From JANXQZ01 sp038225555 (GTDB lineage Bacteria; Acidobacteriota; Terriglobia; Bryobacterales; Bryobacteraceae), in contig JBBRRB010000020.1 in the NCBI GenBank assembly GCA_038225555.1, positions 33,377 through 97,376 of the forward strand: 64,000 bases of DNA. The letters run 5' to 3'. Shown here piece by piece: positions 26,065-35,061 of this stretch. Position numbers and translations under genes: made by a program. The notes beneath the pieces were generated by a model. The model searched no databases. It was not told the origin of the DNA and worked only from the letters and a program-made list of their open reading frames with translations. Each line of letters opens with the position of its first letter. Within the stretch, counting starts at the first letter, position 1.

Positions 26065-28021
26065 TCGTTGCCGACCTCCCGGGAGGGAACACACTCCACT
26101 TTACCAAAGCGACCATCAAATCCTGAAATCGGAACCCGGAATCGCGAAAATCGGCGAAGCTGGCCTTGATCACAGCGCGGTCCGACGGAGTCTCGCGCCG
26201 GCCCGCGGCGTAGCGGAAAAGTTGCTTGACAACGCATTCCTGACATTGCGGAGTGCGCGCCAGCACTAAGCCGAGACCGCGAGGCGAATTGAATTGAGAA
26301 TCGGCCACCCCTGCAATGTTTCCTTCGGCCTGGAGAGGCACTTCGAGGGTCTCGGACTTGCCCTTCTCCCCGTGGCCCGGCTCGAAATGAACTGCAAGTT
26401 TGTCGCGGCGCTGACCGATGGCGTCGAATTTTTCCAAACCGAAGCCAATCGGGTCTATGAGGTTATGACAGCCCGCGCAACTCTCGTTCGACAGGTGCAG
26501 GGCCAGGCGCTCCTGATTGGTGCGGGGCGCATTTTTGGAGTTGGCGGGAAGGTTGGTGTTCACTCCCGGCGGGGGCGGCGGAACCTCCTGGCACAGAAAT
26601 TGTTCGCGAACGAACAGCCCGCGAGCTGTGGGCGAAGTCTCTTCAGGCTTGCTGGTGAGGGAGAGAAAAGTGCCCTGACCCACGATGCCCGCTCGTTCTG
26701 AGTCGGCAGGAAAAGCCACGCGAGCAAACTCGGAGGGCGGCTGAGGAAGCTTGTAGACCTTGGCCAGATCGGAGCTCAAAAAGCTGTAATCGGCGGAAAA
26801 GATCTGCATGAAATTGGTGCCGCTCCAGGCCAAGTATGCGGCCAGACGGCGGGTCTCTTCGGCCATCGCCAGAGTGAGTTCGGGAGTGTAGAGCGGAAAT
26901 GCGCGCCGGTCCTTGATGGATTGGGTGAGTCTGTCAAAACGAAGCCATTCCGTGACGAACTCGTCGAAGGCGGGGTGCGCGCGCGGGTCCGCCGCCATTT
27001 GGCGCGCCGTTCTTTCCAGGCCATCCGCCGCATTGAGACCACCTGCTTCGGCGTTGCGCATCAGTTCGGCATCCGGCATCGTGTTCCAGAGAAAATACGA
27101 AAGCCGACTGGCGGTCTCGTAAGGAGTCCACTGAGAATTCGCGCCGTTTTCGGTCCGCATTAGGAAATTGGGCGATTGAAGCATCGCTTCCAGCACGATT
27201 TGGGCGGCTGAAAGGAAGCTTTTCCGGGCGCTTGCTTCTGTAGCGAACAGGCGCGAGTAGCGCCTCAATTCGACTTCTTCAAGCGGGCGGCGAAACGCTT
27301 TCTTCCCAAATGTTCGAACGAACTGGGCACCGCAAACGGAGTCGGAAGCCGACGACGGCTTGCAAGGGATCAGTCCGCGAGTATCGCCTCCTCGGAACGC
27401 GTTTCGCGCAAGCTTCTCGGCGGCAGCGCTGTACGCCTCGGCCAAAAGGGGCGAGATGCTCTGGGATTGAAACTGATTTTTAAAACCGTTGACGAAGTCT
27501 TCCGCTGGAAATTGATCAGCCAAGCGGCTGTCATCGCCCAGGAGATCGCGCACCGTGTTGTTATATTGGGCGTGCGTAAGGCGGCGAACAACCGGGACGG
27601 GGCGAGAGCAGGCGATATCGGAATCAGTATTGAGCGCCAGCTTGCTCGAGGTGGCGAGCGTGGCCAGATAAGATGTCCAGACCCGCAGTTCGCCTTCTTC
27701 CGCGCTGCCTGGTTTGATCCGGATTCCACCAGCATGGGCTACCCGCCTGGTTGGCTTCGTTATGAAAAGCGACTGTTCCGGCGCATTGCGGTCGACTAAA
27801 ATGGCCAACGAGGTTCCGAAGCGTTCGACGATGTCGGCGGATGCATCGGGTTCTGGGAAGTGCAATCGCGTCGCTGACGCTACTCCGTCAGGGTTATGGC
27901 AGCCGGAGCAGCCAGCTTTTTGCAGGATGGGGTATACGGAACGAGCGAAATATCCGGGGTCTGTTACCGCTGCGAACGTTTGAGCCGCACCCAGCAACAC
28001 CAGAATGGCCGCAAACTTCAT
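26045..28021 (-). CDS. Planctomycete-type cytochrome protein (DUF1587-DUF1592-DUF1588-DUF1585)
   Basis: 658 residues with an N-terminal signal peptide. A c-type haem site CSGCH at 38-42 is followed by DUF1587 (RRLTHAQYNNTVRDLLGDD), DUF1595/DUF1592 (RLSYFLWNTMPDAELM; YSFLSSDLAKVYKLP), DUF1588 with a second CAGCH (NESCAGCHNLIDPIGFGLEKFD), and DUF1585 (YAAGRRETPSDRA). It is a periplasmic dihaem protein of unknown redox role, common in planctomycetes and acidobacteria and paired with DUF1552. It heads a five-gene leftward run that ends with the choline transporter and Pcs. Confidence 0.92.
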   Translation of the reverse strand: MKFAAILVLLGAAQTFAAVTDPGYFARSVYPILQKAGCSGCHNPDGVASATRLHFPEPDASADIVERFGTSLAILVDRNAPEQSLFITKPTRRVAHAGGIRIKPGSAEEGELRVWTSYLATLATSSKLALNTDSDIACSRPVPVVRRLTHAQYNNTVRDLLGDDSRLADQFPAEDFVNGFKNQFQSQSISPLLAEAYSAAAEKLARNAFRGGDTRGLIPCKPSSASDSVCGAQFVRTFGKKAFRRPLEEVELRRYSRLFATEASARKSFLSAAQIVLEAMLQSPNFLMRTENGANSQWTPYETASRLSYFLWNTMPDAELMRNAEAGGLNAADGLERTARQMAADPRAHPAFDEFVTEWLRFDRLTQSIKDRRAFPLYTPELTLAMAEETRRLAAYLAWSGTNFMQIFSADYSFLSSDLAKVYKLPQPPSEFARVAFPADSERAGIVGQGTFLSLTSKPEETSPTARGLFVREQFLCQEVPPPPPGVNTNLPANSKNAPRTNQERLALHLSNESCAGCHNLIDPIGFGLEKFDAIGQRRDKLAVHFEPGHGEKGKSETLEVPLQAEGNIAGVADSQFNSPRGLGLVLARTPQCQECVVKQLFRYAAGRRETPSDRAVIKASFADFRDSGFRFQDLMVALVKWSVFPPGRSATNGGSCN

Positions 28022-28044
28022 ACAGCCATTCTACAAGCCGAGAT

Positions 28045-28380
28045 TCAAGAAGGAGGCGAGGGAAAGCCGGACCCGCGCAGCGATAGGTGCCCCATGCTCC
28101 TTTCGTTGAACTTACGCCCGCGCTGAACGTTTCCCGTCAGAATCATTCTTAACTGCGTGTCAGGGTTGTCCAGCTCATAGACCCTCAGCGCGACGGCTAG
28201 GATGCTTGCGGGAATACCCGTTTCAGTCCAGATGACGACAGAGCGGTCAACAGGGAGAGAGTAAGGTGTGCCTATCTCGACCCACTGCCTTCCAATGAAT
28301 CGGATCACCCGACAAGACTTTCCAGTGTGAACTCGGATACCTAAACCATTCTTAATTGTGTAGTCTCGAACTGGATCCAT
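28045..28380 (-). CDS. Hypothetical protein, possibly PilZ-like
   Basis: 111 residues. The beta-rich middle (VIRFIGRQWVEIGTPYSLPVDRSVVIWTE, then LRMILTG) is loosely like PilZ barrels, but the RxxxR and D/NxSxxG c-di-GMP motifs are absent. No clear ribosome site precedes the ATG. It lies 60 bases after the small winged-helix-like gene and reads the same way. A real gene is likely but not certain. Confidence 0.45.
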   Translation of the reverse strand: MDPVRDYTIKNGLGIRVHTGKSCRVIRFIGRQWVEIGTPYSLPVDRSVVIWTETGIPASILAVALRVYELDNPDTQLRMILTGNVQRGRKFNERSMGHLSLRGSGFPSPPS

Positions 28381-28440
28381 GCCAATTTAGACGTAGGTCG
28401 CCTTCGATTCGACGGTGAAAATCCAATGAAAAGAGAAAAC

Positions 28441-28692
28441 TTACTTGCGAGCTGCTTCGCTAAGCCGGTAAACGGTGCCGTTCGATGAATCCTGATGAGG
28501 TTCGAGCAGGGAGCGCTTTTGCAATTCTTTGATGGTCGTGGCGGCAACGGTCTCGCCCGGACGAGCGGACCAATACAGCCAGAGCACCTTGTCTTTTGCG
28601 AGGTCGCCTCGAATGCTGCCGCCCCTGGATCTCAGAGTGGTAAGCAAGGATCTAGCCTCGGGACTTAGTTCTTCGTCTTCAAAATTTGGCAT
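28441..28692 (-). CDS. Small winged-helix-like hypothetical protein
   Basis: 83 residues, ATG behind AAGAGG. The sequence SPEARSLLTTLRSRGGSIRG, then ATTIKELQKRSLLEP and GTVYRLSEAARK, has the spacing of a winged helix (recognition helix, wing ending in YRLSE). It follows the AAA ATPase gene by 44 bases, and that protein also has a winged-helix-like N-terminus. DNA binding is possible; I do not recognise a named family. Confidence 0.6.
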   Translation of the reverse strand: MPNFEDEELSPEARSLLTTLRSRGGSIRGDLAKDKVLWLYWSARPGETVAATTIKELQKRSLLEPHQDSSNGTVYRLSEAARK

Positions 28693-28736
28693 CGCGCCTC
28701 TTGAAGTTCGATTTTAGCATGAAGCGAACTTTCTAT

Positions 28737-30044
28737 TTATTCCTCCACATCCTCGGTGAAACAGCTCTCAAACGCGCGGTCCAGAACAGTTTCGGTAAGC
28801 TCAAACGGAAGCTTCTCGAAATGAATCAGGTCAATCGCGTGCGATATTACGTCGCGCGGATGACAGCGCCGGAGCGGCTTCCTCGTCTGCCGGTAGCGCT
28901 TTTCCACGAACTCCGCAGCAAGACCGGTTGGACAAGGCAGATCTTTAGCCGCGCAGAAGCGATCGAAGATTTGCAAAAACTCGGACGTTTCGGGGCTTCG
29001 CAACAACATCTTGTACTGGATGCGTCGTAAGAAAGCTTCATCGCCGAGCTGATCGGGCTTAAGATTGGTCGAAAAGATCAAAAACGCATCGAAAGGCGCA
29101 GTCATTTTTCCGCCCGTTAAGAATGTCAGATAATCGATGCGCCGCTCCATGGGAATGATCCAGCGGTTTAAAACCTCGGTCGGACTGCATTTCTGCCGAC
29201 CAAAATCGTCGATGAGATAAATGCCGTTATTCGCCTTGAGCTGGTAGGGTGCGTCGTAGACCTTGGACACGCCGTTGTAGTTCAAATCCAGCATTTCCAG
29301 CGTCAGTTCGCCCCCGGTGACGATGAAGGGACGGCGACATTTTACCCATCGCCCGTCATGCGGCGCCTCGAACGTAACGCCCGTCTGCTCGGATTGATCA
29401 ACGGGCTGATGATAAACAGGGTCGAACAGTTGCACGATGTTGCCCTGGCATTCCAGCGCGTGCGGGATATAGATCGGCGTGTCGTCGATATTTTGCAGCG
29501 CTTCGGCCAGAAACGTCTTGCCATTGCCTGGCTGTCCATAGATCAGAAAAGAATTGCCGGAACCGACAGCCGGCCCGATCTGGGACAGCAGCTTTGGCGT
29601 CACCACCATTCGGCTGTAAGCCTCGGTGAGCGCACGATTCGTGAGCCAGCCGTCTTGCCTGCGCTGCTGTCGAACGAAATAGTTGTACTGGTACAGCGGC
29701 ACGGGCGCTGGACCGCTGTATTGGTTCGTGTCCAAATATTCCCTTGCCAAGTTTCGCCCGGCCTCGGAGAGAGCGAATAAGGCCGAACTATTCCCAAGAC
29801 CGAGAGAGCGCTTAACTTGCAGGAGGTATTGCCGCTTGAGGCTCTCGACGAGGCCTTCAATCAGACTGAACTTTACGCCGATGGCCTTCGCCAGATCGCG
29901 GCCGAGAATGTCTCCTCGAAAATAGAGCAGTTTAAAGATGATCTGTTCGATCATCGACGCCTGAAGCCCGGTCTCTTCAACGGTTTCGGGTACTGGCGGG
30001 ATTTGCACAGCATGGGTCAGGAGGTCAACGGCTGCGGCGCTCAT
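28737..30044 (-). CDS. AAA-type ATPase with N-terminal winged-helix-like region
   Basis: 435 residues. Residues 30-105 look like a winged helix (ILGRDLAKAIGVKFSLIEGLVESLKRQ, ALFALSEAGR). The ATPase has Walker A GQPGNGKT at 170-177, Walker B with acidic pair GIYLIDDFGRQ near 275, and a sensor-like IFSTNLKPDQL. It then shows a C-terminal helical lid (HPRDVISHAIDL). Proteins of this build are common in acidobacteria, but the client is unknown to me. Two small genes follow on the same strand. A role in remodelling a DNA- or membrane-bound complex is only a guess. Confidence 0.85.
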   Translation of the reverse strand: MSAAAVDLLTHAVQIPPVPETVEETGLQASMIEQIIFKLLYFRGDILGRDLAKAIGVKFSLIEGLVESLKRQYLLQVKRSLGLGNSSALFALSEAGRNLAREYLDTNQYSGPAPVPLYQYNYFVRQQRRQDGWLTNRALTEAYSRMVVTPKLLSQIGPAVGSGNSFLIYGQPGNGKTFLAEALQNIDDTPIYIPHALECQGNIVQLFDPVYHQPVDQSEQTGVTFEAPHDGRWVKCRRPFIVTGGELTLEMLDLNYNGVSKVYDAPYQLKANNGIYLIDDFGRQKCSPTEVLNRWIIPMERRIDYLTFLTGGKMTAPFDAFLIFSTNLKPDQLGDEAFLRRIQYKMLLRSPETSEFLQIFDRFCAAKDLPCPTGLAAEFVEKRYRQTRKPLRRCHPRDVISHAIDLIHFEKLPFELTETVLDRAFESCFTEDVEE

Positions 30045-30139
30045 CTATACCGTGAGTGTGCGCTTTTGCCGCGTTCCGCACAATGAGAATTTAGTTGTGT
30101 TCCACTAAGGGGATTAACGTAGGCTCGGCAACCGATATC

Positions 30140-31297
30140 ATGAATGGGACCAGCGCAATGCATGGCCACAAAATGACACAAATTCCTGAAAGTAACCCGC
30201 AGCGGCTGGTATCGCTGGACGCTTTTCGCGGCGCCACCATCGCGCTGATGGTGTTGGTGAACGACGCTGGCGACGGTGGCCATGTCTACGGGCCTCTCCA
30301 GCATTCCGCTTGGCACGGCTGGACCATCACGGACGTGGTGTTCCCTTCATTCCTCTGGATTGTCGGAGTCGCGATGACGCTTTCCATGGCGAACCGGCTC
30401 GCGGCCGGAGTCACTCGCGGGCGGTTGGTGAAACAGGTATTTCGGCGCGCCGCGATTCTGTTTGCCCTGGGGTTGTTCCTGTATGGCTATCCCCATTTTC
30501 AACTGTCCACGCAGAGGATACTCGGCGTATTGCAGCGCATCGCAATCTGCTACCTGATCGCGGCTTTGATTTATCTGTATTCAGGGGTGCGCGGACAGAT
30601 CGTCTGGATCGTGTCTCTCCTGACCGGCTACTGGCTGCTCATGACTCTGATGCCGGTGCCGGGTTTCGGTACCGGTCGCCTGGATGTTGACGGCAACTTC
30701 GCTCACTATGTGGACCGGATCGTGCTTGGTCAGCACAACTATCGTTCGACGAAGACGTGGGATCCCGAGGGCATCGTCAGCACGCTTCCGGCAATCGCGA
30801 CGGCGTTGCTCGGCGTCATGGCTGGGCACATTATTCGCCTCCGGCGGGAATTGGCCGAGCGCACCGCATGGCTGTTCGTGGCGGGCAACGCCCTGATCGC
30901 GATAGGGTTGGTGTGCGACATTTGGCTCCCGATCAATAAGAAGCTTTGGACCAGCTCGTTTGCACTGTTCATGGCCGGGCTCGATTTCGTCATGTTGGCC
31001 ATGTTCATCTGGCTGATCGACCATTTGGGATACCAGCGCTACGTGAAGCCGCTGTTCATCATGGGGATGAACGCGATCGCGGTCTACATGGCGTCGGAAA
31101 TACTGGCCGAAACACTGGACTGGATTCACTGGGGCACGGGAGAGAGCGCGACCCTGCACGGTTGGTTGTACGATACGCTGTTCGCTCCGCTTGGCTCACC
31201 CATCAACGCATCGTTGCTCTGGGCGCTGGCATATACGCTGCTAATGTACGCCATCGCGTACGTCATGTATCGCAAGAAGTGGTTCTGGCGCGTTTGA
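30140..31297 (+). CDS. Heparan-alpha-glucosaminide N-acetyltransferase-like membrane protein
   Basis: About 385 residues from the ATG at 30140; a few in-frame ATGs follow and no ribosome site clearly decides. Family landmarks: RLVSLDAFRGATIALMVLVND, HGWTITDVVFPSFLWIVGVAM and GVLQRIAICYL, followed by about ten membrane helices. These belong to the HGSNAT/DUF5009 (YeiB-like) group. Human HGSNAT passes acetyl groups across the lysosomal membrane to glucosamine. In bacteria such proteins probably acylate or acetylate cell-wall or capsule sugars. It is followed closely by a cytochrome gene, with no obvious shared pathway. Confidence 0.85.
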   Translation: MNGTSAMHGHKMTQIPESNPQRLVSLDAFRGATIALMVLVNDAGDGGHVYGPLQHSAWHGWTITDVVFPSFLWIVGVAMTLSMANRLAAGVTRGRLVKQVFRRAAILFALGLFLYGYPHFQLSTQRILGVLQRIAICYLIAALIYLYSGVRGQIVWIVSLLTGYWLLMTLMPVPGFGTGRLDVDGNFAHYVDRIVLGQHNYRSTKTWDPEGIVSTLPAIATALLGVMAGHIIRLRRELAERTAWLFVAGNALIAIGLVCDIWLPINKKLWTSSFALFMAGLDFVMLAMFIWLIDHLGYQRYVKPLFIMGMNAIAVYMASEILAETLDWIHWGTGESATLHGWLYDTLFAPLGSPINASLLWALAYTLLMYAIAYVMYRKKWFWRV

Positions 31298-31308
31298 CGG
31301 ATAATAGC

Positions 31309-32121
31309 ATGAGTATGCGATATCTGGCGATCATCTCGCTGTTCGCTCTGCAGGGTCAAGCGCAGCATGGGCAGCTCGAAGATAAGGATAAGGCTAAGCA
31401 TCCTTTCATCGGCGATCCAGCGGCGATCGAAGCCGGACACAAGCAATTCGCAAACGGGTGCGCGGCCTGTCATGGTGCTGAGGGAAAAGGCGGGCGCGGC
31501 CCCAACCTGCTGGAGCGGCTCCGCTCGGACGAAGTGACCGATCCGATTCTTTACCAAGTGATTCAGAAAGGTGTTCCCGGGGGAGGCATGCCTGGCGCGA
31601 ACCTGTCGGAGAACGAAGCTTGGCAGCTCATTGCGTTCCTGCGCTCAGAAACCTCACCAGCGGTGGAAGGCCGTCCAGGTGGCGACTCTAAGGCTGGTGA
31701 GCAGATTTTTTGGGACAAAGCTAAGTGCGGCGGGTGCCACGCGATTCAAGGGCGCGGCGGACGGATCGGACCCGACCTTACGAATATCGGCGCGCTGCGG
31801 ACGCGGACTCAATTGAGGGATGCAGTGCTTGCTCCGGACTTGAATCCGGTCCAGGGTTATCAGAGCGCGACGGTGCTTTTGAAGGACGGCACGGCGTTGC
31901 GCGGAGTGGCTCGGAATCGCACCAACTACTCGCTGCAACTGCAGGACAAGGACGGGAATTTGCACCTGCTGCAAATGGACCGCATCCGCGAGATTACGAT
32001 TAGCAAGCACTCCATCATGCCGAACGACTACGGCCAGCGCCTAGGCGCTCAGGAGCTTCAAAACGTGCTGGCTTATTTAAGCCGTCAGAGTATTCGTCCA
32101 GTTGAAACCGCGAAAAAGTAA
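31309..32121 (+). CDS. Secreted dihaem cytochrome c with putative haem-binding domain
   Basis: About 270 residues from the ATG at 31309 with a signal peptide. Two haem c sites: CAACH (51-55) and CGGCH (140-144). The second domain has the pattern IGPDLTNIG..R....L..A.L.P.....GYQSATVLLKDG and SIMPNDYGQ, as in the TIGR02603-type haem-binding domain. The six-base gap to the PQQ dehydrogenase gene suggests that it takes electrons from that enzyme in the periplasm, replacing the cytochrome domain that some quinoproteins carry. Confidence 0.9.
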   Translation: MSMRYLAIISLFALQGQAQHGQLEDKDKAKHPFIGDPAAIEAGHKQFANGCAACHGAEGKGGRGPNLLERLRSDEVTDPILYQVIQKGVPGGGMPGANLSENEAWQLIAFLRSETSPAVEGRPGGDSKAGEQIFWDKAKCGGCHAIQGRGGRIGPDLTNIGALRTRTQLRDAVLAPDLNPVQGYQSATVLLKDGTALRGVARNRTNYSLQLQDKDGNLHLLQMDRIREITISKHSIMPNDYGQRLGAQELQNVLAYLSRQSIRPVETAKK

Positions 32122-32126
32122 CGACC

Positions 32127-33737
32127 ATGACATTCAATTTTCGACTTGCGATTTTGCTCGCGCTGCCTGCGGTCTGCCCGGCTCAGGTCCTCTATGAAGA
32201 TATTTTGAAGGGCCCGGGAGCCAATTGGCTCACATATGCGGGCGATTACCAGGCTCGACGTAATAGTTCGCTGAAACAGATTACGCCTGAGAATGCCGGT
32301 TCGCTGGTTTCGAAGTGGGTCTATCACATGCCGAAGGCGACCGGATTGCGCACCAACCCGATCGTGTACGACGGCGTGATGTACGTCACCAACACCAACG
32401 AACTGCGGGCGCTGGACGCGAGCTCGGGCCGGCTGATTTGGGAATACAAGGAGACGCGCTCGAAGAAGCAAGCCGTCAATCGCGGGGCGGCCATTCTGGG
32501 AGATCGCGTGTACTTTCTGGCGGCAGACGTTCACCTGGTGGCTCTCGACCGTCGCACCGGCGCGTTGTTATGGGAGAAGAAATATGGCGATGTCGAGGAT
32601 GGAATATTCGCGTCGTCTGCACCGCTGGCGCTGAAGGATCGCATCATTGTCGGCGTGTCCGGCGGTGACACCGGCATGCGCGGGTTCGTGGCGGCGCTCT
32701 CGGCATCCACTGGCGACGAGCTTTGGCGGACGTACACGATTCCCGCTAAGGGCGAACCTGGCTCGGAAACTTGGGGAAATTATCGCGAATACGGCGGGGG
32801 CGCGACATGGCTTTCGGGTACGTACGATCCCGAGATGAACACGCTTTTCTGGGCTACCGGGAATGCTTGGCCGGATTTTTATGGCGGCGGCCGGAGCGGG
32901 GATAACCTATTTTCGTGCTCCTTGCTAGCGCTCGATGCGGAGACCGGGAAACGCAAGTGGCACTTCCAGTTCACGCCGCACGACACGCATGATTGGGATG
33001 CGCAGGCTTGGCCGGTGCTTCTGGAATTGCCGTATCGCGGCACTACGCGGAAGGTTGTCGTGCATGCAAATCGGAACGGATTCATGTATGTGTTGGACCG
33101 ACAGACCGGAGAGTACCTGAACGCCACCAGAATCGTGGAGAAACTGGATTGGGCTTCGGGGATTGACGCGAAGGGTCGACCGATTCTGGTGCCCGATAAG
33201 GATCCAACGCCGGGAGGCACGCGCGCTTGTCCGGGCGTGCGAGGAGCTACGAATTGGATGTCGCCATCCTACAATTCGGCCACGGGACTTTTGTATGTCG
33301 TGACTCTGGAGCAGTGCGATATCTATACGAGTTCGGCGAAGGAGCCGGAGCCCAAGAAAAACTTCGCGGGCGGCGGCGCAGGGCCCAAGCCATCTGAAGT
33401 AGGGCAGTTTTTCTTGCGCGCGTTCGACCCCAAGACTGGCGAGAAGAAGTGGGAATATCCTATGACGGGTCCAGCGGAGTCGTGGGCGGGAACGGTCTCG
33501 ACGGCCGGGGGAGTCGTATTCTTCGGCGATGATGACGGCCAACTGGTAGCCCTGGATGGAAAGACCGGGAAGCATCTCTGGCATTTTCAAATGGGCGAGA
33601 GCCTGACTGCTTCTCCGATCAGTTATGCGGTGGATGGAAAGCAGTATGTGGCGATCGCTTCGGCGACCGCGATCTTCTCGTTTGGCCTGTTTGAGCCGAT
33701 GCAGCAGGGGGAAGCGCCTAAGATTACGATCAAATAA
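32127..33737 (+). CDS. PQQ-dependent (quinoprotein) dehydrogenase, secreted
   Basis: 536 residues, signal peptide MTFNFRLAILLALPAVCPAQ. Eight-bladed propeller signature: repeated W-motif-like ends (LDASSGRLIWEYKE, LDRRTGALLWEKKYG, LDAETGKRKWHFQF, FDPKTGEKKWEYP, LDGKTGKHLWHFQ), with DTHDWDAQAWPVL and WMSPSYNSATGLLYV. It is of the type I alcohol-dehydrogenase-like class; no C-terminal haem. It oxidises an alcohol or sugar in the periplasm and probably passes electrons to the cytochrome encoded just upstream. The substrate cannot be read from the sequence. No pqq synthesis genes are nearby. Confidence 0.9.
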   Translation: MTFNFRLAILLALPAVCPAQVLYEDILKGPGANWLTYAGDYQARRNSSLKQITPENAGSLVSKWVYHMPKATGLRTNPIVYDGVMYVTNTNELRALDASSGRLIWEYKETRSKKQAVNRGAAILGDRVYFLAADVHLVALDRRTGALLWEKKYGDVEDGIFASSAPLALKDRIIVGVSGGDTGMRGFVAALSASTGDELWRTYTIPAKGEPGSETWGNYREYGGGATWLSGTYDPEMNTLFWATGNAWPDFYGGGRSGDNLFSCSLLALDAETGKRKWHFQFTPHDTHDWDAQAWPVLLELPYRGTTRKVVVHANRNGFMYVLDRQTGEYLNATRIVEKLDWASGIDAKGRPILVPDKDPTPGGTRACPGVRGATNWMSPSYNSATGLLYVVTLEQCDIYTSSAKEPEPKKNFAGGGAGPKPSEVGQFFLRAFDPKTGEKKWEYPMTGPAESWAGTVSTAGGVVFFGDDDGQLVALDGKTGKHLWHFQMGESLTASPISYAVDGKQYVAIASATAIFSFGLFEPMQQGEAPKITIK

Positions 33738-35061
33738 AGGTCTCGCTCACATCAATGACCATGTCAGGTCGAAGCTGCGCGGGTCTCGACCAAAACGTTG
33801 TAGTCCGCGAGACCACCCACAGCATGCTTACGCCGACGTAAGCCTCCGCGATAGCAACCGACCAAGCCATCCCAATGTGCGCAAAGCGCGGTGCCAGGGC
33901 GAAAGCCATGACAACGTTCAGCAAACCCCCCGATAGTACGATGCGATTCACGGTATGGTCGCGACCGAGCGGCAGCAGCCACTGCGTGCCGGAAACTGCC
34001 AACGCTCCAAACGGAAGCATGAGACTCAAAATGCGCAGCACGGGTACGGCGGCTCCGAAGCCTGGCCCCATCAAGAGCCTGACCAGAAGCGGGGCCGCAA
34101 AGAAAACGACTAGACCGAGCGCCACGCCCAGACCGGACATCAACGCCGCGCCGACTCGCGCCAGGTGGCCTGCGTCCTCCTCGGACGAGGCCGCCAGACT
34201 GCTCAGCCTTGGGTAGAGCGCATCCTGAATGGGCGTGAGAAAGCCAAAAAATGCGACATAGAGCTTCTCGGCACCGGCATAGTAACCGACTAGTTGGGGC
34301 GCCGCGACCAATCCCAGGATGAAAACGTTCGCGATGCTGTAGAGGCTGGTTCCGCTGCGGAGCAGGAACAAGGGCCATCCCGCAATGATGGTCTGGCGAA
34401 TTAGATCGAATGACGGCATGTGCATCGGGATGTCGCGATACATGATCCACAAGCTGACGAGTGTAGATAACGCGGGTGTGATGGACTGGATGACTAACAC
34501 TTTCCATCCATCCTGAGGTGCATGGACGAAAATGAAAAGACAGGCGACCCCCAGCAGCTTGCCGGAAATGTCTAGGGTGGCCGCTAAACGCAGTTTTTCC
34601 ATGCCTTGCAAAAACCAGACGGGCGCAAATCCTTGGGCCAAAGCCAAGAACATTCCGGCGATCAGTAAAGAAGGATTGGCGCGCAGAATGGGGAGCCACT
34701 GAACGGCGATCGCGGCTATGCAGCAGGCGAGAACAAACAGCAGGACTTGGGTCCCGATCACGCCCGCCACGATGCGCCCGCAGGCTTCAGGAGAGTCTCG
34801 GTTGCGCGCCACCTCGCGCGTGGCTGAAAGATTGAAGCCGAATTCAATTAGCAGGACGATCAGGCCTCCGAACGACAGAACGAACGCCACCGAGCCCCAG
34901 CCTGCGGGTCCTAGGATTCTAGCGAGATAGGGGATGGTGATGAGGGGGACAATCTTCCTGCAGAACTGCATTCCATAGAGGGCGAAGGCATTCTGGACGA
35001 GTTTATTTTTGGAAAGGCGTCGCCCATGTTCGAAGAGGCTTCGCCAGCCGAAACTTGCCAT
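33730..35061 (-). CDS. Wzx-type flippase (EPS-2)
   Basis: 443 residues with about 12 membrane helices. N-terminal NAFALYGMQFCRKIVPLITI, then YLARILGPAGWGSVAFVLS, is typical of the Wzx branch of the MOP family. Last gene of the leftward EPS-2 cluster; its start directly follows the stop of the GT2 gene and its end overlaps the PQQ dehydrogenase gene tail to tail by 8 bases. It should translocate the EPS-2 lipid-linked unit. It differs clearly in sequence from the EPS-1 flippase, so the two polymers probably differ. Confidence 0.9.
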   Translation of the reverse strand: MASFGWRSLFEHGRRLSKNKLVQNAFALYGMQFCRKIVPLITIPYLARILGPAGWGSVAFVLSFGGLIVLLIEFGFNLSATREVARNRDSPEACGRIVAGVIGTQVLLFVLACCIAAIAVQWLPILRANPSLLIAGMFLALAQGFAPVWFLQGMEKLRLAATLDISGKLLGVACLFIFVHAPQDGWKVLVIQSITPALSTLVSLWIMYRDIPMHMPSFDLIRQTIIAGWPLFLLRSGTSLYSIANVFILGLVAAPQLVGYYAGAEKLYVAFFGFLTPIQDALYPRLSSLAASSEEDAGHLARVGAALMSGLGVALGLVVFFAAPLLVRLLMGPGFGAAVPVLRILSLMLPFGALAVSGTQWLLPLGRDHTVNRIVLSGGLLNVVMAFALAPRFAHIGMAWSVAIAEAYVGVSMLWVVSRTTTFWSRPAQLRPDMVIDVSETFI

